The notes under the pieces: model-generated
The model's database searches: none
Told to the model about the DNA's origin: nothing
Seen by the model: only the letters and a program-made list of their open reading frames with translations
In this document: piece after piece, positions 36,004-45,465 of the stretch
Layout: every line of letters begins with the position of its first letter
How positions within the stretch are numbered: position 1 is the stretch's first letter
Source: Edaphobacter modestus
GTDB taxonomy: Bacteria; Acidobacteriota; Terriglobia; Terriglobales; Acidobacteriaceae
Direction of reading: 5' to 3'
NCBI RefSeq assembly: GCF_004217555.1
Contig: NZ_SHKW01000002.1
Span: 62,001-126,000 of the forward strand
DNA length: 64,000 nucleotides
Translations under genes and position numbers: made by a program

Positions 36004-36390
36004 CTATCCAGTAATGACGTGGGGGAAATCGTAGACAAAGAAATCGTGATCAAGATATTTAAAGCCCCTCGGCAGATGCGGCTTACGTGGTACATCGCAT
36101 CCTTCAAGCTCATGAACAGCGCCGCATCTACGACACTGGAAATGATGATGATGCGCCTTTCCGGCAACCTCGTAACGTGCTGGACAGCCGGGAACTTGAA
36201 CCGTAGTGAGCCATTTATCGTCGACTAGGCTGGAGATGTTCCGATATACAGTTCCTAGGCTCAACGCGTCCGCCCGCCTTTGTGCTAATGCAAGAGCCTC
36301 GTCTGGCGAAAGAGGGCGATCCGCTTCGAGGAAAGCTGCGCGGATGGCTTCTTTTTGTCGTGTTTTTCTGGTCTGGATCTCCTTAGTCAT
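36004..36390 (-). CDS. Fur-family metal-dependent regulator
   Basis: The 128-residue protein has the Fur winged helix (RQKEAIRAAFLEADRPLSPDEAL, SLGTVYRNISSLVDD) and the metal-site histidines in AGKAHHHHFQCRRCG. The second CxxC pair normally found near the C-terminus is missing, and the last 20 residues diverge, so the dimer domain may be altered. An AT-rich stretch (ACTAATAATAATTCACTC) just upstream could be an autoregulatory site. Specificity for zinc, iron or peroxide cannot be decided; the neighbours favour zinc. Confidence 0.85.
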   Translation of the reverse strand: MTKEIQTRKTRQKEAIRAAFLEADRPLSPDEALALAQRRADALSLGTVYRNISSLVDDKWLTTVQVPGCPARYEVAGKAHHHHFQCRRCGAVHELEGCDVPRKPHLPRGFKYLDHDFFVYDFPHVITG

Positions 36391-36470
36391 CCGAATACAC
36401 CATAGACTAATAATAATTCACTCTCGTTAGGGTGCAGGCTTGAGGCTAGGTTGCTCTTCTGTTCCGAAAG

Positions 36471-36811
36471 TTAAGTAGAACGCGGATCGTAGACCACAAC
36501 GCTGCCGTCTTCAGTAGCGACTGCCAGGTGGCCTGACGCGGTTGACCACGATAGGGCGGTGACCGGTGAGCCAAGCGAGGCTGTCATATCCGGATCGTCC
36601 CGCTTGCTTGGCTTCCAGATGGCAACCCTGCCCTCTGCGCACCCTGAGGCGAGCAATGGGCCGTCGCTCTGATAGCGCATGGCGCGCAACGGAAAGAGAT
36701 GATGTTTCAGAGTCTGTGGCCTTCGCCCGGCTGGCCCTTTGCCGGAGCAATCCCACACCGTGATCTGCGGGCTGCCGGCGGTTGCGAGGTACTTCGATCG
36801 TCGGTCCCAGG
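36471..36811 (-). pseudogene. WD40-repeat protein, 3' fragment cut by transposon
   Basis: The frame is open from the transposon edge at 36811 to 36471 and encodes about two WD40 blades: YLATAGSPQITVWDCSG, then LLASGCAEGRVAIWKPS and LAVATEDGSVVVYDPRS. The N-terminal blades are missing and not found on the far side of the transposon. WD40 proteins of this kind often sit next to CobW GTPases and Fur/Zur regulators in zinc-regulated loci, which would suit the downstream Fur-family gene. Confidence 0.75.
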
Positions 36812-36871
36812 TGTCACTTTGAGCGCTATTTGGCGTAAGTCTTTGGGCGCTTTGTGGCGTAAGCTCAGGTC

Positions 36872-38334
36872 ATGCAAGAGCTCTTGGCGCTGGCGGAGGA
36901 AGACCGAGAGATTGCGATGCAGCGCTTTCGCTGGCTACAACCACACCTGGAAGAGAACAGGTCACTCCGTTTGGTGGCTGCCGAGGCGGGGGTGGCATTC
37001 CGGACTGCTCAACGCTGGGTGGCCCTGTACCGCGCTTCCGGTTTGGCGTCCTTAGCTCGCAAGACCCGACTGGATCACGGCGCACGGAAGGTTGTGTCTG
37101 ACTCGATGAAGAGGGCGATCGAGGGTCTTGCGCTCGAGAGCCATCCGGTCCCGATCACCTCCGTTCACCGCCAGATCAAAGAGTATGCGGAGGCGATCGG
37201 CGACACTGTTCCAAGTTATTGGACCGTGTACGACATCGTTCGAGAGGTGCCGCCGAGCCTTCGCACCCTTGCTCACCAGGGAGCCAAATCATACGGCGAG
37301 AGCTTTGATCTGATCCATCGACGGGAAGCAAGCAAGCCGAACTCCATATGGCAGGCAGATCACGCACAACTCGACATCAAGTTGCTCAAGGAGGACGGAT
37401 CGACGGCCAGGCCTTGGCTAACGATCGTGATCGACGACTACAGGACGACTACAGCCGGGCGATCGCTGGATATTACCTCGGATTTGACGCGCCTTCTTCC
37501 ATCAGAACCTCGCTTGCTTTGCGGCAGGGGATATGGCGTAAAGGGCATCCGCACTGGAAGATCTGCGGCGTGCCCGACATCCTCTACACAGACAACGGCA
37601 CCGACTTTACGTCCAAGCATCTTCAACAGGTAGCCGCTGACCTCAAGATCCGGCTGGTGTTTTCGATACCGGGTAAGCCTCAGGGCCGCGGCCGTATCGA
37701 GCGGTTCTTCCGGACGGTCAACGAGATGTTCCTCTGCGATCTCGATGGCTATATCCGTCATAAGAAGCGTGCCCCGAGCCTGTCCCTGGACCAGTTTGAC
37801 GAGCGGTTTGGTCACTTCCTGCTTGAGATCTACCATCGGCGCTCGAACGCCGACGGACGGCTCCCCCCTTCTGAGCGCTGGGAGGAAGGAGCGTTTCTGC
37901 CCCGCATGCCAGAATCGCTTGAACAGCTCGACCTCTTACTCATGCACGAGGTGCGTGCCAGGAAGATTCGCAGAGATGGAATCCATTTCCAGGGATTGCG
38001 CTATCTGTCACTCACCTTGGCTGCTTACGTCGGAGAGGACGCAACGATCCGCTTCGACCCAAGGGATATGGGCGAAATTCGTGTGTTCTATAGAGACCGC
38101 TTCTTGTGCAGAGCAATCTCCGCTGAGTTGGCTGGAGAGACCATCCCGCTGCGAGATGTCATTCGCGTCCGCAATCAACGCCGAAAGGAACTGCGGTCGA
38201 TCCTCCACGACCGCCAGAAGATGGTCGACACTCTTCTGCAACTGAAACAAGGGCCAGCCTTGGAGGAAAGCCATGTACCCGTCCCAGTCCCCGCCAGCCC
38301 CACGGTCCGCATCAAGCGATACCGCAACGAGTGA
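36872..38334 (+). pseudogene. TniA-like DDE transposase, broken by 11-bp duplication
   Basis: The first frame (36872 to about 37440) holds helix-turn-helix domains and the first catalytic Asp in WQADHAQLDIKLL. The unit GACGACTACAG occurs twice in tandem (37433-37443, 37444-37454); removing one copy restores IVIDDYSRAIAGYYLGF and joins the second frame, which has the second Asp in YTDNGTDFTSK and the Glu in GRIERFFRTVNE, plus a Mu-type C-terminal barrel. The intact protein would have about 483 residues. The duplication is not a multiple of three, so transposase is inactivated. Confidence 0.9.
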
Positions 38335-39235
38335 TCCGGCCTTTGTGGAGACGGTCGAGCATCGTCGCTTCGTGGAGTTTTGTGACGCCTGCCGTGAATT
38401 TCGCTATATCGGGCTCTGCTACGGAGCTCCCGGGATTGGAAAAACGCTTTCGGCGTTGCAATATAGCCGTGCCGAGATGATCCTCAAAGCTCATCGTGAA
38501 CCCGCAGAGTCGCGTGATCAGCTGCCTATTGACACTGTGCTCTACACCACCGAAGTTGTAAACACTCCAGCGAGAGTTCAGTTCGAGATTCGGACCACTC
38601 GCGAGAGGCTTAAGGAGGTGGCTCTTCGTCCCATTCACCAGGAAGCCACCGAGACTCTCGATGCAATTCGCCTACGGGACCAGGCGAAACGCGCAGAGAT
38701 CCTGAACAAGCCGGGCTGCTCACCTTGTGATCGACCTGCGGTCGATCCTACTTACTTCCAAATTTTCGAGCATTTCCAGGCGCTCAAGAGAGCCGTGCCT
38801 GATCCAACGACTCTGATCCTCGTGGATGAAGCAGACCGATTGCACATGAACAGCCTTGAAGCCATCAGGTCCATCTTCGACGATGGGGGTATCGGCATGG
38901 TGCTGATCGGCATGCCCGGCATCGAAAAGAGGGTCGCTCGCTTCCCTCAGTTCTATTCGCGGATCGGCTTCGTCCATGAGTTCCGTCCCCTAGACGAAGC
39001 GCAGATGACGAGACTTCTGAACGAACGGTGGTTGCCGGCTGGAGTGAGACTTCCTGACGCAGTACTCGCTCCCGACGTGATCGCCACCCTGATCCGGATG
39101 AGCGGAGGAAATTTCCGGCTGCTCACCCGTCTCCTAACTCAAGTCGAGCGCATCCTTAAGGTCAATCAGTCTGAGATCGTCTCTAAAGAGATTGTCACCG
39201 CAGCAAGAGACAGTCTCGTCATCGGACAAGTCTGA
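38273..39235 (+). CDS. TniB-like AAA ATPase
   Basis: The 320-residue protein has Walker A GAPGIGKT (about residue 50), Walker B LILVDEAD (about 183) and a C-terminal lid. It overlaps the transposase gene by 62 bp in another frame. In Tn5053/Tn7-type transposons this ATPase selects the target and activates the DDE transposase. A zinc-like pair CSPCDRP lies in the middle. Intact, although its transposase partner is broken. Confidence 0.88.
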   Translation: MYPSQSPPAPRSASSDTATSDPAFVETVEHRRFVEFCDACREFRYIGLCYGAPGIGKTLSALQYSRAEMILKAHREPAESRDQLPIDTVLYTTEVVNTPARVQFEIRTTRERLKEVALRPIHQEATETLDAIRLRDQAKRAEILNKPGCSPCDRPAVDPTYFQIFEHFQALKRAVPDPTTLILVDEADRLHMNSLEAIRSIFDDGGIGMVLIGMPGIEKRVARFPQFYSRIGFVHEFRPLDEAQMTRLLNERWLPAGVRLPDAVLAPDVIATLIRMSGGNFRLLTRLLTQVERILKVNQSEIVSKEIVTAARDSLVIGQV

Positions 39236-39304
39236 ACTCGAGAGTACGGCCCCTTACGCCAAATAGCGCTCAAATATCTACGCCATATTGCGATCCAAGC
39301 TACA

Positions 39305-39679
39305 GAGGCCTATATCACTACGATATTGACCTCTCCAGATAGCTCTAACTCCTCTAAGGCAACCCATAGGTTATGTGGTGGTGGGCCGAGCCAAAACATT
39401 CTATGACTCTGCGAATAAGCCAAACCACCTTTATGAATTACTTATGGGCCTTATGAGCTCGATCAACTTCAGCTCATCGGCATGCCTGTACACGAGTCTA
39501 GCGCGCTGGAGCGACTGATCCGCATGGATCTGGCTAACCGGATTCCACTGGACCGCAAAATAATGCAGGGTTTGGCAAGAAAAGACATCCCGAAACAGCG
39601 AGGAACTGAGGATTTAGCGATTGGCATGTGGTGGTGCGATTGCAGGTAGTTTGGGTTCGTCTAATACTGGAGATTCACC
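39305..39679. other. Gene-free stretch after the transposon
   Basis: No frame here has convincing support. A forward frame near 39475-39645 has protein-like residues (SSALERLIRMDLANRIPLDR) and could be a remnant, but it has no recognised family. The region presumably also holds the promoter of the PEP-CTERM gene. Confidence 0.35.
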
Positions 39680-40171
39680 TTGCGAGTAACTATTCGTCTT
39701 TTTGCAGCGGCCATCGTTGTCGCTGCTTCCACCATTCCAGCGTGCGCCGATACGTTCACGTATGACTTCAATAGTACTTTTGGGGTGCCGACTTTTGGGG
39801 TGCCGTCTTCCTTCACGTACACGAGCCCCTATCTGATTACAACCTTCACACCCGTCACTCCAATAACAACTTGCTCGGTAAATGGATTTGCTTGCCTTCT
39901 TGTAGTGTTTGATCCGGCGAATCTGCATTTGCAGATCTACGCTGTTCCGAACGTTGACAACTTTCAGGGCAGCAATTTTTCGGGTTTTGATATGTTTAGC
40001 GTCGGCACCCATCAATTCTTCGACAGTATTACGATGACCGTTACCGATAACCCTGTCGCTCCTGTTCCTCCTCCTGTTGCTCCTACTCCTGAACCGTCCA
40101 GCCTGATTCTTCTCGGGACTGGAGTTCTTGGTGCGATAGGAGCATTCCGTCGAAAATTTGTCGTGCTCTAG
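39680..40171 (+). CDS. PEP-CTERM sorting-domain protein
   Basis: Start TTG 39680 with GGAG upstream. The 163-residue protein has a signal peptide (MRVTIRLFAAAIVVAASTIP, cleaved near ACA-D), a beta-rich body, and the C-terminal sorting signal PTPEPSSLILLGTGVLGAIG followed by the basic RRKF, the hallmark of exosortase-processed proteins. A short duplicated motif (FGVPTFGVP) occurs near residue 35. Presumably exported and anchored or released by exosortase; no exosortase gene is in the window. Confidence 0.88.
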   Translation: MRVTIRLFAAAIVVAASTIPACADTFTYDFNSTFGVPTFGVPSSFTYTSPYLITTFTPVTPITTCSVNGFACLLVVFDPANLHLQIYAVPNVDNFQGSNFSGFDMFSVGTHQFFDSITMTVTDNPVAPVPPPVAPTPEPSSLILLGTGVLGAIGAFRRKFVVL

Positions 40172-40392
40172 CACTTTACAGCTCGATAAGCTTGCCGTTT
40201 TAATTGGGAGTGGAGACCCCGCGACTGGCCTGAGAATCGTCAGGGTGTACAAGCTTGCCCTGACTGCATATCTTGAGAAACGTCTGATTTCATAGAAAGG
40301 TAATAATTCGGGTTGCCGCTTCATGGATGCGCAACCCTCGCCCTCTATACGAAACGATAGGCTTATGTTTTCGAAAACCGCTCTGAGCGCAT

Positions 40393-40416
40393 GCATTGGC
40401 GATAAATCGCCAATGC
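40393..40416. repeat. 24-bp perfect palindrome
   Basis: GCATTGGCGAT (40393-40403) and ATCGCCAATGC (40406-40416) pair exactly around AA. It lies in the 350-bp gap between the PEP-CTERM gene and the convergent H1-like gene, so it could terminate either. The rest of the gap holds TTCCGGACGGCGAACGGG-type sequence that also appears in altered form near 41700; nothing else was seen. Confidence 0.6.
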
Positions 40417-40524
40417 ACGCTTCGAACATTTGATAGCGAATTCCAGAGTTCCGGACGGCGAACGGGCTATCCGGAAGTAACCCGTTTTACTCAAAAGATC
40501 CGGCTAGAGAGTGGTTCCTTTCAA

Positions 40525-40938
40525 TTACGACGCCGAAGTAGCGGGTGCCTCTGCCTTTGGTTGCTTAGACTTTTTCACGACGCGGGCTTTCTTCACTTGA
40601 GCAGTCTTCCGATCGACCGCCTTCGCCGTCACTGCCTTCTTAGCTGGTATTGAAGCAGCTTTGTGTGCAGCTTTTTTCGCGACTCTCTTGGATTTTGCCC
40701 AGCGAGCCTTTTGTGCTGCGGCGATCTTTGCACGGCCTTCCGCGCTCATAGTGCGTCGTTTGGGTTTCTTCGCAAATTCTACTGGATTGAAGCTAGTTGC
40801 CTTATTGGGCATGGCCACACCGGCTGGACGGCCCGGCTTTCGTTTCGTGGTGAGGTCGGTGTCCGTCAAGAGTGCCTTCACCTTCTGCAACTGCGTGATC
40901 TCAGCATCGATCGCGAGAACGATATCGCTTGTATTCAT
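40525..40938 (-). CDS. Basic histone H1-like protein
   Basis: Start ATG 40938 has GGAGG just upstream; the longer frame to 41022 was not used. The 137-residue protein has a short coiled N-terminus (SDIVLAIDAEITQLQKVKAL), an AT-hook-like KRKPGRPAG, a conserved SAEGRAKIAAAQKARWA segment, and a lysine/alanine-rich tail. It probably binds DNA non-specifically as a nucleoid protein. Such proteins are common in acidobacteria. Confidence 0.8.
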   Translation of the reverse strand: MNTSDIVLAIDAEITQLQKVKALLTDTDLTTKRKPGRPAGVAMPNKATSFNPVEFAKKPKRRTMSAEGRAKIAAAQKARWAKSKRVAKKAAHKAASIPAKKAVTAKAVDRKTAQVKKARVVKKSKQPKAEAPATSAS

Positions 40939-41079
40939 GAATCCTCCACTCTCGAGCACAGCGTATAGGTCCGACCCAAGTGACCTTGAAGTATCGGGAT
41001 TGAGTCTATCTCGTGACATCATGGATGCCCAAACACGTCGCTAGCTTCCGAGTGGCCGACAAACCGGGCAGCTGCATTT

Positions 41080-41180
41080 GTGCAAATTACTCGCATCACT
41101 TCCCTCCCCTCCGCTTGATTGTGGGTCTTTTTGGCTTTCGTGCCTTCGTCAATTGTGACGCGGGGTCGCCGAAAGACCTT
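41080..41180 (-). pseudogene. Remnant of resolvase 3' end and 66-aa gene start
   Basis: On the minus strand the sequence encodes a basic tail ending KRRGGK-stop that matches the resolvase C-terminus, with the overlapping ATGA and the first codons of the 66-aa gene (MMRVICT). The rest of both genes is missing. This is the third trace of the cassette at 275-1548. Confidence 0.65.
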
Positions 41181-41190
41181 AGTTTCCAAT

Positions 41191-42099
41191 TTCCCGTTTT
41201 GAAGGTTCGCGAATGATCCGTATTCACTCTCGCACGGCTGATACTGTAGCGTTACCAATTCCAAAAAGGACATCTGAACGAACGGCTGGAGCGGTGGATG
41301 GGGCCGAGCGTTCTGAATGGCCATCTTCTGGCCGCTCTAACGCGGCTTTTACAGCCTTGCGGCCTGTTGGCCGACAGCGGCAAGCGCAAACGAAGCAAAA
41401 ACGGAAAGCGAGCAAATTCGGCACAGCATAAGGAAAGTTCTCCGGGTGGGCAACAGTCTAGCGTAAAGGTCAACAAAAACAAGCAAGTTAGCATTAGTCG
41501 AGGTCGTTCCAGCGTCGATGACAGTAATAGGTAGCTCTGATTAAATCGCTGTTTTGAAGGGGTAGAAATGTCCGCCATGGATTCCTACCTTTCTTCAGCG
41601 ACCTGGGCTATACGAGTGCGCAAGGATCGGTGCGCAGCAGAACTAACTATGTACTTTTATTTTTATGTCGAACCATCGCACTTTCCTGCAAATTCGGCGC
41701 TGGTTTAGACGTTCCGGACGTATTACGGGCAATCCGGATGTTTCCCATGAAAAGAGCCTCCCGTATATTGGACAAATAGGATGTCTGCGTAACGGTGGGG
41801 CTTATTCCGCCTCCTTACGTAAGCCTCAGCGTGCTCTATTGTCCGTTTTCTGACGGGCCCCTAGATGCCTATACAGTTTGGTGCTGTTACCCTTGATCCG
41901 TCGGTGATTTCTAGCAACTCCGCGTCGACATGAAAGACGATTGGTTCTACGACCCGCTTAACTATTCGGATATGCTGCCTCGGTGCAGTTTTTGAATGTG
42001 GCCACTTCCGGCAGGTCGCAAGCTTCTTGGACGTCTATCCGGACTATTACTTACTGCAGAGCATTCCCCGTTACGCTCACAACCAACGTTGCATGACCA
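41191..42099. other. Long stretch without a supported gene
   Basis: Only short frames occur. One forward frame (41298-41534) has a hydrophobic head and a lysine/serine/glutamine-rich tail but no ribosome site or family. Around 41700-41725 GTTCCGGACGTATTACGGGC resembles the sequence near 40448. The region looks like decayed DNA. Confidence 0.4.
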
Positions 42100-42534
42100 T
42101 CAACTGCCAAAGTCGGGAATCTCATTCGGATCCAGGAACCCCGCAATACAATCTAGGAGGTGGCGCACCGGATCACCCTTGTCCAGGCATTTGGAAAAGA
42201 GAACGCGGCTATCTGGGGACACCGCGTACACGGAACCGCTGAGCAACAGGATTGGAAACCGGGCATGGAGCGCTCTCATGCGGAGGAGCAGATCTCCGCC
42301 GTTCATTCCGGGCATATCGAAATCGAGGACCGCAAGATCGACGGTCGAAAGATCGTAGCGCAGTACCTGCATAGGGCAACTAAGCAATTCAACTGTGTAG
42401 CCCTGCAGCTCCAGAATCTTCCCGCGGAGTAATAGCTCTGGTACGTTATCGTCAACACAGAGTATCCTCTTTTGTGCGAAAGAAGGTTGTACGGGATCTG
42501 CGAAGATAGACAGTGATTTCGTAACGTCTTTCAT
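42100..42534 (-). CDS. Stand-alone response-regulator receiver protein
   Basis: The 144-residue protein is a single REC domain: acidic pair in RILCVDDN, phosphoacceptor Asp in LAVLDFDMPGMNG, the Ser in LLLSGS and Lys near FSKCLDKGDP. No output domain. No kinase gene is adjacent; the regulator 150 bp away is on the same strand but unrelated. Probably a phosphorelay or chemotaxis-like single-domain regulator. Confidence 0.86.
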   Translation of the reverse strand: MKDVTKSLSIFADPVQPSFAQKRILCVDDNVPELLLRGKILELQGYTVELLSCPMQVLRYDLSTVDLAVLDFDMPGMNGGDLLLRMRALHARFPILLLSGSVYAVSPDSRVLFSKCLDKGDPVRHLLDCIAGFLDPNEIPDFGS

Positions 42535-42683
42535 CTGTTCTCTCTCTTCCTGTCATCGACTAGTGCAGTTCCATCGCCATCGTAAAATACTCGAAAATGC
42601 AATCCGGACAGGTATTTGTAATCACAGTTTGTTGCGGAATTAGCGAAATCGTGTTTTCGGACGTCGACGGTCGAAATCAGGGG

Positions 42684-43625
42684 TTATACCTGCTTGAATC
42701 GCTCGGTGTACTCGCCTGCGGTAATGCCAATGACTCGTTGGAAGGTGCGTCGCATCGAATCCGCAGATCCAAACCCGCAGTCGTCCGCGATCTCTTTCAG
42801 TCCCAGCGAGGAGCTATCAATCATCTGTTGAGCAGCCTCAACGCGCATCCGATCAACAAATTGCCCTGGATTCATCTTCATCTCGCGCAGACATACACGA
42901 GAAAAGTGTCTCGGACTCATCCCGATTCTCTCTGCTAGGGCCTCGACTGAGAGATCAGCCTTGAGATGTTCGAGCATATAAACCTGTAGCTCGCGCAAGG
43001 GTTCCGATGTCATGGCTTGCCGGGAGAGCATGTGGCTGTACTGCGCCTGGCCACCCGGGCGAACGAGGAACATGACAAGATGCCTTGCAACAGATAGGGC
43101 CGTCTGATGTCCGTGATCCTCTTCGACAAGCGAGAGAGAGAGATCAATTCCCGCGGTATTACCCGCCGAGGTGTAGATCGCTCCGTCTCGAAGGAAGATC
43201 CGGCTGGGTAACACGTTGATCTTGGGAAACTCCTGCGCCAGCCGATCGCAGAAACTCCAATGGGTCACCGCGTTCTTGTGGTCGAGAAGGCCAGCAGCGG
43301 CGAGTAAGAAAGCCCCGGTATAGATCGAGGCGACGCGGCGCGACCTGCCGGCGGCATCAGCGATCCAGCGAAGATAGTCGGAATCGTATTCACCGATTTC
43401 GGGATCGGGGCCGCCCGCAATGACGAGTGTGTCGATCGGATCCGACACGCTGTCGCGTGGCACTGCACCTGCGAGCTTGATTCCGCGATTGGTCATGAGT
43501 TGATCCGTTCCATCCGAGGAGACGAGCGTCACCTGATAGTCAGCAACATTCGAGAAGACCTCGAGGGGACCCGTTACATCGAGGATCTGGACTCGCGGCG
43601 GACCGCTGATGACAACCTTTCGCAT
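42684..43625 (-). CDS. GlxA-type AraC-family regulator (DJ-1/PfpI domain)
   Basis: The 313-residue protein joins an N-terminal DJ-1/PfpI-like domain (about 1-190; DTLVIAGGPDP) to a C-terminal AraC helix-turn-helix pair (about 215-310; DLSVEALAERIGMSPRHFSR and GLKEIADDCGFGSADSMRR). At the nucleophile elbow the sequence is SIYTGAFLLAAAG, where related enzymes carry cysteine, so the domain is likely a ligand sensor and not an enzyme. Its target is unknown; the isochorismatase-like gene 786 bp away is a possible one. Confidence 0.88.
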   Translation of the reverse strand: MRKVVISGPPRVQILDVTGPLEVFSNVADYQVTLVSSDGTDQLMTNRGIKLAGAVPRDSVSDPIDTLVIAGGPDPEIGEYDSDYLRWIADAAGRSRRVASIYTGAFLLAAAGLLDHKNAVTHWSFCDRLAQEFPKINVLPSRIFLRDGAIYTSAGNTAGIDLSLSLVEEDHGHQTALSVARHLVMFLVRPGGQAQYSHMLSRQAMTSEPLRELQVYMLEHLKADLSVEALAERIGMSPRHFSRVCLREMKMNPGQFVDRMRVEAAQQMIDSSSLGLKEIADDCGFGSADSMRRTFQRVIGITAGEYTERFKQV

Positions 43626-43870
43626 ACCCTTACCTAATTGGATGAATTTACGATGTCAGACCTCGTGGTATATCTCCGAATTTTGGAGCGTCAATGACCT
43701 AGAGGATGGGCAAATAACGGGTTTGCATAGAAGTTCTCGTTAAATACCCACACGGGAGTTGGCCTGCTTCAACACAGTCAAATATGCTCCACAGAAAAGC
43801 GCTTCTTCTTCACGCAAATAAAATTCCCGGACCGATCATCGAACGACCCTTTCAATAGAGCCAATGCCAG

Positions 43871-44155
43871 CTAAATACTTTTCTCGTCTTGCAGCCTGGT
43901 CCGTAAATGCTCGTTTTTGATGAGTAATTCAATGATGAGCAGTTGAAAACGCTCGTTTTCTGCAATTAGCTGCTCGATGCTCCTGAGTTCTAGGTCACGA
44001 CATATCTCCGCCTCTGCCTTGCCTAGACGTGAGTACTCGATTCTCTGTGGTTCGAATTCTAGTCCCAAGTTCCCGAACTCCCAGCAGCCTCGTTGACACT
44101 CGATTGCCGAAACGAACAGCACTGACTTATGTAGATGGTTCGGATGGTCAACCAA
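43871..44155 (-). CDS. Small coiled-coil protein, unknown
   Basis: The 94-residue frame has a non-distinct N-terminus and a long helix from about residue 45 (EAEICRDLELRSIEQLIAEN, continuing leucine-rich), suggesting a coiled coil. Start uncertain. No family recognised. Confidence 0.4.
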   Translation of the reverse strand: MVDHPNHLHKSVLFVSAIECQRGCWEFGNLGLEFEPQRIEYSRLGKAEAEICRDLELRSIEQLIAENERFQLLIIELLIKNEHLRTRLQDEKSI

Positions 44156-44411
44156 CCCTGAGCGTGATGGCCGAGAGAGCAGAAAAAAGGTTGATTAGTC
44201 ATTGAGGATGCGACGACGCCCGATGCTGCGGTCATCCACTACACATCGCCCGCATTATTGTTCCCGAATTGCCGGCGAAGCCCAGGTGATCGATGCTGAC
44301 TTGATAACAGATCATCACCGTCTCGAAAGCCCCGATGTGGATGCTCTTCCACGCGTGGCAGCGTGGAAGAGGTGGGTGAATGGTCCATCGTCTATCTCCA
44401 TTGCGCCGGCG

Positions 44412-45053
44412 TCAGCGCGTGCCTTCCTTGAGATCCAGCAGGTCCCACTCCCACAGCAGGCCCTGGCCAAAGGCGCCGCCCCGTTGTGCGAACAATTTGG
44501 TGACCTTCTCGGCGGTTGCTGCACGTGCCCAGTCGCGCTGCAGTTCGGACACATAGACCCAGGTTGTGATCGGGCGTGCGCCTGCCTGCACCATGCGTTT
44601 CACCGCCATGTCGTGGGCTTCGCGCGACGCACCACCGCAGGCATCTGTGACGACATACACCTCATAGCCCGCGTCAAGTGCGGAGAGGACAGGCATAGCG
44701 ACGCACACCTCGGTCCACTGCCCCGCGATCACGAGCTTCTTCCGTCCAGTCTTCTCCACCCAGTCGACGATACGCGGGTCTTCCCACGAATTGAGAGTCG
44801 TTCGGTCGATCGGCTTGACTGCCTTACTCGCCTCGGCCAGCGGCGCGACCAAACCCTGACGCTCCTTGAAGGCAGTCGTGGTCAGCAGTGGCACTTCGAA
44901 GATCGCTGCCGCCTCGACTAGGGCCACGGCATGGTTGATGACCTCGCTCGCGTCGTGCGAGCGGATGGTGAGCATCTGCAGATATTGGTGGTCGATCATC
45001 AGCAGCGAATGATTATCCGGGCTGAGCAGCGTCTTGGCTAGATTGGCAGGCAC
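44412..45053 (-). CDS. Isochorismatase-like cysteine hydrolase (YcaC-like)
   Basis: The 213-residue protein has the catalytic triad of the family: Asp in LLMIDHQYLQ, Lys region near TTTAFKERQG, and nucleophile Cys in AGQWTEVCVAM, followed by VTDACGGAS. YcaC-type enzymes hydrolyse amide or similar bonds; the substrate is unknown. It stands alone on the minus strand. Its first codons contain a 33-bp sequence repeated exactly at 45433-45465. Confidence 0.88.
   Translation of the reverse strand: MPANLAKTLLSPDNHSLLMIDHQYLQMLTIRSHDASEVINHAVALVEAAAIFEVPLLTTTAFKERQGLVAPLAEASKAVKPIDRTTLNSWEDPRIVDWVEKTGRKKLVIAGQWTEVCVAMPVLSALDAGYEVYVVTDACGGASREAHDMAVKRMVQAGARPITTWVYVSELQRDWARAATAEKVTKLFAQRGGAFGQGLLWEWDLLDLKEGTR
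44996..45028. repeat. 33-bp direct repeat, first copy
   Basis: TCATCAGCAGCGAATGATTA and the following bases up to GGGCTGAGCA recur identically at 45433-45465 in the same orientation, 437 bp away. This copy codes for part of the isochorismatase-like N-terminus (antisense reading). Confidence 0.85.
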
Positions 45054-45432
45054 GGCATTTCTCCCTTAGCATGTCGGGCTTACAAGTTTCCAACTGACTG
45101 CTCCGACATCAGTAAGGAGATGATGTCGCACTTAGTCTGCACATGCATCCTGCGATGGAATATCCCTTCTCTACTACTATTGAGCCACTCGAGCGCGCGG
45201 AACTCTGTCTTGCTTTCCGGGTCAATAGTGCTTCACCATACCGTCATTTGTTTTTGAGCCGAAAGCGGGCGCGATATCCGGAAGAGTTTCGAATGAATTG
45301 CCGATGTTGCCGCTCGATTCTCTTGCGGCGATCGCAATCTATTGGGCAAAGTCTAATGAAACTAGTTGCCGTGTTGCGGGTGATAAATTCGAAATAGGTG
45401 CTAGCCAGATTTAGGAGCTTGCAACCTAACAT

Positions 45433-45465
45433 TCATCAGCAGCGAATGATTATCCGGGCTGAGCA
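45433..45465. repeat. 33-bp direct repeat, second copy
   Basis: Exact copy of 44996-45028 in non-coding DNA upstream of the sensor kinase. It suggests a small duplication of the end of the hydrolase gene or a scar of rearrangement. The 750-bp region 45054-45805 contains no other supported feature; a frame joins it to the kinase gene but is not protein-like. Confidence 0.85.

Larger units (their letters stand above)
36812..39304 (+). mobile_element. TniA/TniB-type transposon (2493 bp)
   Basis: Ends are TGTCACTTTGAGCGCTATTT at 36812 and, on the other strand from 39304, TGTAGCTTGGATCGCAATAT. Each end holds two 22-bp repeats of TTTGAGCGCTATTTGGCGTAAG type, the expected binding sites for a TniA/TnsB transposase. 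Contents are the transposase and an AAA ATPase; there is no TniQ or resolvase and no cargo. The insertion splits a WD40 gene. No exact 5-bp target duplication was found. Confidence 0.85.

Noticed and set aside
36807..39309. Target duplication of the TniA/B-type transposon and its mini-copies
   Set aside because: The 5-bp flanks do not match in any of the three elements, so no duplication is claimed.
41665..41853. Forward 62-codon frame
   Set aside because: Composition follows the repeat-like sequence there and no start signal is present.
44040..44090. tRNA-like TTCGAATTCTAG loop
   Set aside because: No cloverleaf stems or acceptor arm could be formed; it lies in a coding frame.
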